Under the pieces are notes generated by a model. It searched no databases. It was given only the letters and a program-made list of their open reading frames with translations, and was not told where the DNA came from. Positions 8,552 through 16,300 of a stretch of DNA of 64,000 nucleotides are shown here, piece by piece. The number at the start of each line of letters is the position of its first letter. The stretch's first letter is position 1. The stretch lies in the NCBI RefSeq assembly GCF_012035195.1, contig NZ_JAAVJH010000011.1, positions 52,357 to 116,356 of the forward strand, in the 5' to 3' direction. Made by a program: the position numbers and the translations under genes. Source of the stretch: Sphingomonas corticis. GTDB taxonomy: Bacteria; Pseudomonadota; Alphaproteobacteria; Sphingomonadales; Sphingomonadaceae.

Positions 8552-8971
8552 CTAAAGGTCGTAGTCCGGCGCGTCGTCCTCGGGGGGCCAGGGCGGATAC
8601 ACGATCGGCTTCTCGCCGAAGTGTCGCCGAACCGCCCGTGCGCGCCGCTCCACAACATCCTCTTCGGCATCGATCTCATCGGGATAGATATAGGCGACTT
8701 CGAACTTACCGTCGCGAAGCACATATTCCATCTCTGACCACCGATCGCCGCCGCCTTGCGCTTCCCACAGGTCGAGCAGCGCATACGGCAACCCCTCGAT
8801 CACCGGCCGCCGATACAGGATCTGGTTGCCGAGTTCCTTGAAGATCGATTCGCCGACCATGTTCCGATCGAGCTGGGCGTAGAGCAGCGTCGGTTCGACC
8901 GGATACTCACGATCCTCCATCAGCAATTGGCCGATCTCGTTCAGCAGCTTCTCGGCTTCATCGTCCGCCAC
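8552..8971 (-). CDS. immunity protein, copy B
   Basis: Paralogue of the immunity proteins at 7157 and 10169: 139 residues, starting at GTG 8971 with GGAGAAA upstream and overlapping the toxin stop by 14 bases, which implies translational coupling. Shared core: LLNEIGQLLMEDREYPVEP, LLYAQLDRNMVGESIFKELG, FEVAYIYPDEID and RHFGEKPIVYPP. It has diverged most from copies A and C at the N-terminus, around the QGGGDRWSEM loop and at the C-terminus (PWPPEDDAPDYDL). This is the kind of change expected if specificity toward its own toxin differs, but that is inference. Confidence 0.75.
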   Translation of the reverse strand: MADDEAEKLLNEIGQLLMEDREYPVEPTLLYAQLDRNMVGESIFKELGNQILYRRPVIEGLPYALLDLWEAQGGGDRWSEMEYVLRDGKFEVAYIYPDEIDAEEDVVERRARAVRRHFGEKPIVYPPWPPEDDAPDYDL

Positions 8972-9887
8972 GGCTTTTCTCCGATCGTTCGTTGGGGAAT
9001 TTCAGACTCTTCTCGTCGCCATCGACCGTCCACCACACGTCGATCGCCGATGGTCGCACGGACTCGTCCTCGAACCGCGGCACGATCCTGACCGTGACAG
9101 TCTTTCCGCCTCGCTTCTCTCTCGCCCACTCATCCTCGAGCACGCGATAGCCGCCCCGATTGAAGTTGGCATCCTGCGCAAAGTGGTTGAACGCCTCGGT
9201 CGGTCCATTGAAGCGCGCCGCGATGTAGTGGCCGCCATCGTCGCTCGCCCGACGTTCTGCGCCGCCCGCCTGCACTTGCGAAGCGCGAGAACGGATCGGA
9301 ACATCGGTAACCGTCAGCGCACCAGAAACGCGCCGCGTCCGCTCGCGCGCGTCGATTTGGTAGGTATAGCCGTTGCGCACGACCGTGCGGAATTGTTCGC
9401 TGGACGCGCTTGCGGGTCGGGTGACAGTTCTGTTCGTCTCGGAAGCGCGATCTGAAGACGCAACAGCGGTTGCCGAACCTGGTGAGTTCTTCGGACGACG
9501 GTTTGGATCGGGTGATCCCCATGTTCCCGACGCGCCCGCTCCACCGAAGCTACCGCCGCCTCCCGAAAAACCGCCACCAGTCCCTGCGCGTTGGGTGAAC
9601 GGTTTGTGAGCCGCGACATGATTGCCTTGGGAGGCGCGGGTCCGTTCTTTGGAAATGGCGCGGTTTGCCGACTCTTGCGATCTTGGCCGGGATGACCGGG
9701 CCGGCCAGTCTCCTGAACCGGTCGCGCCGCCACCGCCACCCTTGCCGCCTCCGCCACCAGAAAATCCACCGCCGCCCCACTGGCTATAATGCCGTCCGGC
9801 ACCGACGAAGGTGAAACGCCCGGTTTCTGGATCATGCCAGGGATTGAACTTGAGCTCGACTCCCTCCGCATTTCTCAAGGAGGGCAA
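8958..9887 (-). CDS. nuclease toxin, copy B (early stop; possible internal start)
   Basis: Polymorphic toxin with a C-terminal DNA/RNA non-specific endonuclease domain of the Endonuclease_NS_2 type: DDGGHYIAARFNGPTEAFNH, then QDANFNRGGYRVLEDEWARE, with His of the GGH motif and Asn of FNRG as likely active-site residues. The N-terminus has the FNPWHDPETGRFTF motif and long Gly-rich linkers. In copy C translation starts at an ATG 21 codons upstream; here that ATG (9950) is present, but codon 16 is TGA where C has TGG (Trp). The rest of the frame is open, so the protein is made only if TTG 9887 or another late codon is used, or if the stop is read through. It could equally be called a pseudogene. 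Confidence 0.62.
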   Translation of the reverse strand: MPSLRNAEGVELKFNPWHDPETGRFTFVGAGRHYSQWGGGGFSGGGGGKGGGGGATGSGDWPARSSRPRSQESANRAISKERTRASQGNHVAAHKPFTQRAGTGGGFSGGGGSFGGAGASGTWGSPDPNRRPKNSPGSATAVASSDRASETNRTVTRPASASSEQFRTVVRNGYTYQIDARERTRRVSGALTVTDVPIRSRASQVQAGGAERRASDDGGHYIAARFNGPTEAFNHFAQDANFNRGGYRVLEDEWAREKRGGKTVTVRIVPRFEDESVRPSAIDVWWTVDGDEKSLKFPNERSEKSRGGR

Positions 9888-10168
9888 CCTGCCGGTCCGC
9901 AGTCATATCGAAAAGGCGCGCCGTCGCTCGTTATCCGATATATCAATCATGATGCCCCGCTATCCACGCGGCAAGAACATATGAGCAACATTCTACAACA
10001 TGTCAAGCCAAAGTTGGCCGCCATCTTGCTCGGCACCGCGAGGCTGTGTCGATTTTCGTCCCCAATGGGCTGCGATTTCCTGAGTATGGTGCCCCACAGG
10101 AGACAAAGCTGGGCACTCTAATCATTGGAGAATTTCGATCTCGCGCCAAACGCCCAACATGATGTGAC

Positions 10169-10588
10169 CTACAAGCCATAGCTCTGAAGTTCGTCGTCCG
10201 TGGGTAAGGGTGGGTAGACAATCGGCTTCTCTCCGAAATGTCGCCGCAGCGCACGCTCGCGGCGCTCGATCACGTTTTCCTGCGGATCGATCTCGTCCGG
10301 GTAAAAGTAGGCCACTTCGAATTGGCCGTCGCGAAGCACATATTCCAGTTCCGACCATCGGTCCTGTCCGTCCTGCGCCTCCCACAATTCGAGGAGTGCG
10401 TCGGGAAGGCGTTCGTTCACCGGCCACCTGAAAAGGAGCTGATTGCCAAGCTCCTTTACGATCGATTCGCCGATCATATTATTATCGAGTTGAGCGTAGA
10501 GCAGCGTGGGTTCCAAAGGATATTCGCTGTCCTCCATCAACAATCCGCCGATCTCAACCAGCAGCTTCTCCGATTCAGTTTCCGCCAC
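10169..10588 (-). CDS. immunity protein, copy C
   Basis: 139-residue partner of the intact toxin. Start taken at GTG 10588, with GGAGAAG seven-odd bases upstream, because the same start and 14-base overlap occur in all three copies; an in-frame ATG at 10609 lies inside the toxin 3' end and is not conserved. The core LLVEIGGLLMEDSEYPLEP, LLYAQLDNNMIGESIVKELG, FEVAYFYPDEIDPQENV and RHFGEKPIVYPP matches copies A and B. No signal peptide or membrane segment, as expected for a cytoplasmic antidote. Toxin first, immunity second on one transcript is the usual order for contact-dependent or secreted polymorphic toxins. Confidence 0.78.
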   Translation of the reverse strand: MAETESEKLLVEIGGLLMEDSEYPLEPTLLYAQLDNNMIGESIVKELGNQLLFRWPVNERLPDALLELWEAQDGQDRWSELEYVLRDGQFEVAYFYPDEIDPQENVIERRERALRRHFGEKPIVYPPLPTDDELQSYGL

Positions 10589-11570
10589 GGCGCTTCTCCG
10601 ATCGTTCATTGGGAAATTGCAGGCTGTTGATTTTGCCATCGACCGTCCACCACACATTGATCGTCGATGGTCGCACAGAACCGCCGTTGAATTGCGGAAC
10701 GACCTTCACTGTAACCGCCCGTCCGGCACGCTTGTCGCGCGCCCACTCATCCTCGAGCAGGCGATAACCGCCCCGGTTGAAGTTGGCATCCTGCGCGAAA
10801 TGGTTGAACGCCTCGGTCGGACCGTTGAAGCGCGCCGCAATGTAATGGCCACCGTCGTCGCTCTTGCGGCGCTCTGCTCCACCAGCGTGTCGCTGTGACG
10901 TACGAGACCGCGATGGGGCGTCGGCAACCGTCAACGTGCCGGATACTCTCCGCGTCCGCTCTCGCGCGTCTATCTGATACGTATAGCCGTTGCGAACGAC
11001 CGTACGGAATCGCTCGCTTTGTGCGCTGGCAGATCGTGGCGATGCCGTGTTCGTCGCGCCGGAACGATCCGAAAACCCGATGGCAGTCGCCGAACCGCGT
11101 GAAACCGGCCGACGTGTCGCCTCGGGGGACCCCCACGTGCCGGATGCTCCCGCCCCACCAAAGCTACCACCGCCACCTCCCGTGAACCCACCACCGGTCC
11201 ATGTGTCTCGAGCGGACGGCTGCGAAGGGGCCGGCCGCTTGCTCGGAGAAGCAGTCCGCATCGAGCTTCTTGAAGTCGTGTGCTTTGCCGAATTCTGCGA
11301 TTTTGGTCTCAATGGTCGAACCGGCCAATCCCCTGATTCGGTCGCACCGCCACCCCCGCCGTTCCCGCCGCCACCGCCGGAAAAACCACCGCCGCCCCAC
11401 TGACCGTAATGCCGCCCAGCACCGGCGAAGGTGAACCGTCCCGTTTGAGTGTCATGCCACGGATTGAATATAAGCTCTATCCCATCAGCACTTCTGACCG
11501 ATGGCAGCCTACCGGTCCGCAGCCATATCGAGAAGGCGCGTCGCCGTTCGTCGTCTGATATGTCGATCAT
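10575..11570 (-). CDS. nuclease toxin, copy C (intact polymorphic toxin)
   Basis: 331-residue effector. Residues 1-30 form a short helical leader (MIDISDDERRRAFSIWLRTG); 31-60 hold the FNPWHDTQTGRFTF motif, which recurs at N-termini of proteobacterial polymorphic toxins; 57-150 are Gly-rich linkers; 187-213 carry RNGYTYQIDARERTRRVSG; 238-321 form the nuclease (DDGGH with H242, FNRGG with N264, VDG near 310). The family is the DNA/RNA non-specific endonuclease NS_2 group, cutting nucleic acid with a metal ion. No Sec signal is seen, so delivery would need a dedicated system; none is in the window. The gene lies just downstream of tRNA-Thr and overlaps its immunity gene. Confidence 0.8.
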   Translation of the reverse strand: MIDISDDERRRAFSIWLRTGRLPSVRSADGIELIFNPWHDTQTGRFTFAGAGRHYGQWGGGGFSGGGGGNGGGGGATESGDWPVRPLRPKSQNSAKHTTSRSSMRTASPSKRPAPSQPSARDTWTGGGFTGGGGGSFGGAGASGTWGSPEATRRPVSRGSATAIGFSDRSGATNTASPRSASAQSERFRTVVRNGYTYQIDARERTRRVSGTLTVADAPSRSRTSQRHAGGAERRKSDDGGHYIAARFNGPTEAFNHFAQDANFNRGGYRLLEDEWARDKRAGRAVTVKVVPQFNGGSVRPSTINVWWTVDGKINSLQFPNERSEKRRGGN

Positions 11571-11711
11571 GCTGCTGCCCCGCTATCTACGCGGCGAGAA
11601 CATCTGAGCAACATTCTCCAACATGTCAAGCGGGAGCCCCCCGGGCAGGGAGTAGCTCGGCACCTGGGCGGTGCCCAGTTTTGTCCGGTACGAGGCTCGC
11701 TTTCACGAGTA

Positions 11712-11787
11712 TGGTGCCGCTTACAGGACTCGAACCTGTGACCCCCGCATTACGAATGCGATGCTCTACCAGCTGAGCTAAAGCGGC
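11712..11787 (-). tRNA. tRNA-Thr (anticodon CGT)
   Basis: 76-nt cloverleaf folded by eye. Acceptor GCCGCTT pairs with AAGCGGC, followed by discriminator A and encoded CCA. The D arm has GCTC/GAGC, the anticodon stem TCGCA/TGCGG encloses loop TTCGTAA, and the T arm contains GGTTCGAGTCC. Anticodon CGT reads ACG threonine codons. The toxin/immunity array starts directly beyond its 3' end. Confidence 0.95.
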
Positions 11788-11957
11788 CTGGTCGTCCACG
11801 CCATGGGCGCGTCGTGGGGCGGGCGCTTAACAGGGCGGGCGGGGGCTGGCAAGCGGGTCGGGGGACAATCGCGCGTTAACAGCGTCTTTACCATGCCGGG
11901 CGCACACGGACCGTCGCAACCCGCGCCACGCACGGCGCCACGACGGGACAGCAGACG

Positions 11958-13232
11958 ATGGATAGCGCGCACGGCTACGACCAGATGGGCGACGATCGCC
12001 GCCACGACGACGATCCGACCGAGGGCGGCGTCGGCGAGGCCGAGATGGCGATCGTCGACGAGCGGCGGATGCACGTGCGCGCGTACAACCATTGGGTGTC
12101 GCTGCTGGGCGAGCGGCCGTTCCCCGCCATCGCCGACCTCGATCCGGCCAGCATCGCCGATTTCGGGCCGCACAGCGTGCTGCTCGACTTCACGGAGAGC
12201 CTGGAGAACCCGGCGATCCAGTTCCTCGGCCGCGCGCTGCGCGAGGAATGCGGCATGGGCGATCCGGATGCGTCGCGCATCGCCGACGTGCCCGCGCGCT
12301 CGCTGCTGTCGCGGCTGACCGACCATTACCTGCAGATCATCGCCAATCGCGCGCCGATCGGGTTCGAGGCGGAGTTCGTCGGCACCCGCGGGCTGCCCAC
12401 GCTGTACCGCGGCATCCTGATGCCCTTCTCCTCCGACGCGGAGACGATCGACTATATCTACGGCGTCATCAACTGGAAGGAGCTGGTCGCGCCCGAGGAG
12501 GAAGCCGCCATCGCCGCCGAGCTGGTCGCCGCGCGCGCGCCGCAGCGGCCGGACGCCGCGCTCGCCTGGGCCGACGGGCCGGGGGCGGGAACGCCCGCCG
12601 GGGCGGGGCTGGCGCCCGATCATGGGGGCACCGAGCACGGAAGCGTCGATCAGGGCGGCGCCTCGCTGGAGGACCGGCTGGCCGCCGCGCGCGCCAGCGC
12701 CGCCGCGGCGCGGGCCGCCGACACGCGCAGCCACGCCGCGCTCTATCGCGCGCTAGGCCGCGCGCACGATTTCGCGCTGGCCGCGCAGCAGGCTCCCGCC
12801 GGGCTGGAGGCGCTGCTGGCCGACGCCGGCATCGTCGCGCAGGCGCGCGCGCCGCTGACCGCGGTGGCCAAGCTCGTCTTCGGCGCCGACCACGACAAGA
12901 CCCGGCTGACCGAGATCGCGACCGTGCTGGCGCACGCGCGCCGCCACGCCGTGCCCGAGGGCGGCCTGCCGCGCGTGCTGGAGGCGACGCCCGGCGGCAT
13001 CAAGGCGATCGTCGCGGACGAGCGCGCCGCGCGACGCCCGGTGAAGCCGCGCGCAGAGCCCGCGCCGCTGGCCAGGCGGACGACACTGGCCACCGTGCCG
13101 CTGGCCACCGGCGCGGCGGAGGGCGAGGCGGTGGTGCTGCTGGGCCGCGCCGCGGCGGACGGGACGATCGAGGTGGTCGGCGCGATCGCCGACGCGCGGC
13201 TGGCCGGCACGCTGATGAAGCGCATCGGCTGA
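11958..13232 (+). CDS. PAS_5-family protein
   Basis: 424 residues. Residues ~25-180 match the alphaproteobacterial PAS_5 family: MAIVDERRMHVRAYNHWVSL at the start of the domain, then RPFPAIADLDPASIADFGPH, FLGRALREECG and the end YIYGVINWKEL. Such proteins are thought to sense a small signal through a PAS fold and lack an output domain of their own. The C-terminal half is Ala/Arg-rich low-complexity sequence with little predicted order. It sits alone between tRNA-Thr and the glutamate dehydrogenase gene, 78 bases upstream of the latter on the same strand, so co-expression is possible. Function unknown. Confidence 0.82.
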   Translation: MDSAHGYDQMGDDRRHDDDPTEGGVGEAEMAIVDERRMHVRAYNHWVSLLGERPFPAIADLDPASIADFGPHSVLLDFTESLENPAIQFLGRALREECGMGDPDASRIADVPARSLLSRLTDHYLQIIANRAPIGFEAEFVGTRGLPTLYRGILMPFSSDAETIDYIYGVINWKELVAPEEEAAIAAELVAARAPQRPDAALAWADGPGAGTPAGAGLAPDHGGTEHGSVDQGGASLEDRLAAARASAAAARAADTRSHAALYRALGRAHDFALAAQQAPAGLEALLADAGIVAQARAPLTAVAKLVFGADHDKTRLTEIATVLAHARRHAVPEGGLPRVLEATPGGIKAIVADERAARRPVKPRAEPAPLARRTTLATVPLATGAAEGEAVVLLGRAAADGTIEVVGAIADARLAGTLMKRIG

Positions 13233-13310
13233 ACCGGGGATACGGGGAACGAGGGGGGGGGACCCGGAGCGGGGGTTGAGCAAAGCCGGCCGCGGGCGCA
13301 TAGCGCGCGC

Positions 13311-16300
13311 ATGTCGGAAAAGTCTCAACGGATACTGTCCCAGGCACTGGCCGAACGGCTGACGCAGCGCGCGCTGCCGGGCGAACTCGACGATTTCGGC
13401 GCCGCCGAACAGGGCGAGGCTGCCGCCTTCCTGATCGCGACGGGCCTGTCGCGCGCGCCGGGCACGCCCGCGATGGCGCTGGACCAGCTGCCGGAAACGG
13501 GCGGGCGCCGGCGGATGCGGCTGGCCATCGTCAACGACGACATGCCGTTCCTGGTCGATTCGATCGCCGCCGCCATCGGCGAGCGCGACATCGCGATCGA
13601 CCGCATCATCCACCCCGTCGTGCGGGTGACGCGCGACGCGGGAGGCGTGCTGAGCGCGATCGGCGATGCCGGCGGCACGACCGAGTCGATGATCTACATC
13701 GAGCTGGAGCGCGTGGACGCGCGCGACCGGCGCGAGCTGACCGACGAGATCGCCAAGGTGCTGGCCGACGTGCGCGCCGCGGTGCGCGACTGGCGCGCGA
13801 TGCAGGCGCAGCTGGCGTCGGACGCGGGGATGCTGGACGACACCGGCGGCGACGCGGAGGGAGCGAGCCTGCTGCGCTGGTTCCTCGACCGGCATTTCAC
13901 GCTGCTGGGTCACGAGCGCTGGCACGCCGACGGGCGGCAGGAGGCCGCGCCGCTGGGCATCGCGGGGAACGCGCACGACGTGCCGATCCTGGCCGAGCGG
14001 TCGCGCCAGCTGGCGGTGGATTATTTCCAGTCGGGCGGCCCGGCACCGCTGCTACTGAAGTCCAGCCTGATCTCCCCCGTCCACCGCCGCGTGCCGCTGG
14101 ACCTGGTCGTCGCGCCGCTCGCCACCGCGGGCAGGGTGACGGGGCTGTCGATCCATTCCGGCCTGTGGACCTCCGCCGCGCTCAACGCGCCGCCGCGCAG
14201 CGTGCCGCGGCTGCGCCAGCGGCTGGCCGAGTTCGAGGCGAAGTTCGGCTTCGATCCGACGAGCCACACGGGCAAGGCGCTGACCCACGCGCTCGCCTCG
14301 CTGCCGCACGATCTGGTCACGGGCGTATCGGCGGAGGCGCTGGAGGAACTGGCGCTGACGGCGATGAGCCTGGCCGACCGGCCGCGGCCCAAGCTGGTGC
14401 TGGTGCCCTCGCCGCTCGGGCGACACCTGTTCGCGTTCGTGTGGCTGCCGCGCGACGACGTGACCACCGCGCGACGCGTGGCGATCGGCGACATGCTGGC
14501 GAAGGCGGCGAACGCGCGGCTGCTCAACTGGTCGATCAGCCTGGAGGACGGCGTGGTGGCGATGCTGCGCTACACGCTGGACCTGCGCGACGGCGGCACG
14601 CTGCCCGACGTCGGCCCGCTCGACACGCGGCTGGCACGGATGGTGCGCGGCTGGGTGCCCGAGGTGGAAGGCGCGCTGGCGGAGCGGATCGCGCCGGCGC
14701 GCGCGGCGCGGCTGGCGCTGCGCTGGGCCGCGGCCTTCCCGCCCAATTACCGCAACGTGTCCACCGCGGCGGAGGCGGCGGAGGACATCGTGCGCCTGTC
14801 CGCGCTGGAGACCGCGGCGGACCGGCAGGTCCACCTGTACCCGACCGTGGCAGGCGAAGACCACCGGCTGAAGATCTACAAGCTGGACGGCGCGTTGGCG
14901 CTGTCGGACGCGGTGCCGGTGCTGGAAAATTTCGGTTTCCGTGTGATCGGCGAGCTGCCGACGCGGCTGAAGGAGGCGGAGAACGCCTTCGTCCACGATT
15001 TCGTCGTGGAGGCCGCCGACGCCGCGTTCGACCATCAGCCCGAGGTGCTGGAACAGGCGATCGCCGACGCGCTGCGCGGCGTGGGCGAGAACGACGCCTT
15101 CAACAGCCTGATCGTGGACGCCGGGCTGACCCCGCAGGCGGTGGTGCTGTTCCGCGCCTGGTTCCGCTACCTGCGGCAGGCGGGGCTGACGTACGGCATG
15201 ACCACCGTGGTCGATGCGCTGCGCCGTGCGCCGGACCTCGCGCGCGCGCTGGTGACGCGCTTCGGCGAGGCGCACGACCCGTCCGCCAGCCGCGACTGCG
15301 CGGACACCGACGCCGCGATCGAAGCGGGGCTGGACCAGGTGACGGCGATCGACGACGACCGCATCCTGCGCGCGTTCCACGCGCTGATCGGCGCGACGCT
15401 GCGCACCAACGCCTATACCCCCGCCGCCAACGAGGCGCTGGCGTTCAAGCTGGACAGCGCCAAGATCCCGGGCCTGCCCAAGCCGCTGCCGTGGCGCGAG
15501 GTGTGGGTGTATTCGCCGCGCGTGGAGGGCATCCACCTGCGCGCGGGCCCGGTTGCGCGCGGAGGCCTGCGCTGGTCCGACCGGCGCGACGATTTCCGCA
15601 CCGAGATCCTGGGCCTGATGAAGGCGCAGCGGGTGAAGAACGCCGTGATCGTGCCGACCGGCGCGAAGGGCGGCTTCTACGCCAAGCAGCTGCCCAGCCC
15701 GTCGAACCGCGACGCCTGGCTGGCGGAGGGGACGGAGGCGTATCGCATCTTCATCCGCACCCTGCTGTCGATCACCGACAACATCGTCGGCGGCAAGGTG
15801 GTGCATCCCGCCGACGTCGTGGTCCACGACGGCGAGGACCCGTATTTCGTCGTCGCCGCCGACAAGGGCACGGCGACGTTCAGCGACGTCGCCAACGCGA
15901 TTGCGCTGGAGCGCGACTTCTGGCTGGGCGACGCCTTCGCCAGCGGCGGCAGCCAGGGCTACGACCACAAGGCAATGGGCATCACCGCCAAGGGCGCGTG
16001 GGTGTCCGTGCAGCGCCACTTCGCGGAGCGTGGGCTGGACGTGCAGACGCAGCCGATCCGCGTCGTCGGGTGCGGGGACATGTCGGGCGACGTGTTCGGC
16101 AACGGGATGCTGCTGTCGACGCAGATCAAGCTGGTCGCCGCGTTCGACCATCGCCACATCTTCCTCGACCCCGCGCCCGATCCGGCGGCGAGCTTCGCCG
16201 AGCGCGAGCGGCTGTTCGCGCTGCCGCGGTCGAGCTGGCTCGACTACGACCGGGCGCTGATCTCGCCGGGCGGCGGCGTGTTCGCGCGCGACGCCAAGTC

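Larger units (their letters stand above)
8468..10085 (-). repeat. toxin/immunity repeat unit B
   Basis: Second tandem copy, ~1618 bases, beginning at ATGGTGCCCCACAG with the same hairpin-like boundary. It contains immunity gene B, toxin gene B and the leader. It is closer in sequence to unit A than to unit C over the toxin N-terminus and linkers (for example both have AAHKP and PIRSRAS), suggesting that A and B arose from the most recent duplication. Confidence 0.8.
10086..11710 (-). repeat. toxin/immunity repeat unit C (intact)
   Basis: Third tandem copy, ~1625 bases, ending against the 3' end of tRNA-Thr. The boundary octamer ATGGTGCC at 10086, 8468 and (as CGGTGCC) 7072 is also what the tRNA 3' end reads at 11711 on the plus strand, followed in each case by an ACAGGA- or ACAGAGGA-like stretch. 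Unit C is the only one with an uninterrupted toxin gene. Confidence 0.78.

Noticed and set aside
10588..10657. 162-codon version of immunity gene C starting at 10657
   Set aside because: The extra 23 codons read the toxin 3' end in another frame and are not shared by copy B; the conserved GTG with GGAGAAG fits better.
7900..11400. Repeated short Gly-codon stretches that look array-like
   Set aside because: Not a CRISPR array: the repeats are GGN codons inside toxin linkers, with no regular spacer length.
7072..11710. Triplication as an assembly artefact
   Set aside because: The copies differ at many positions throughout (different indels, a nonsense change, distinct C-termini of the immunity genes), which an assembly duplication would not create.
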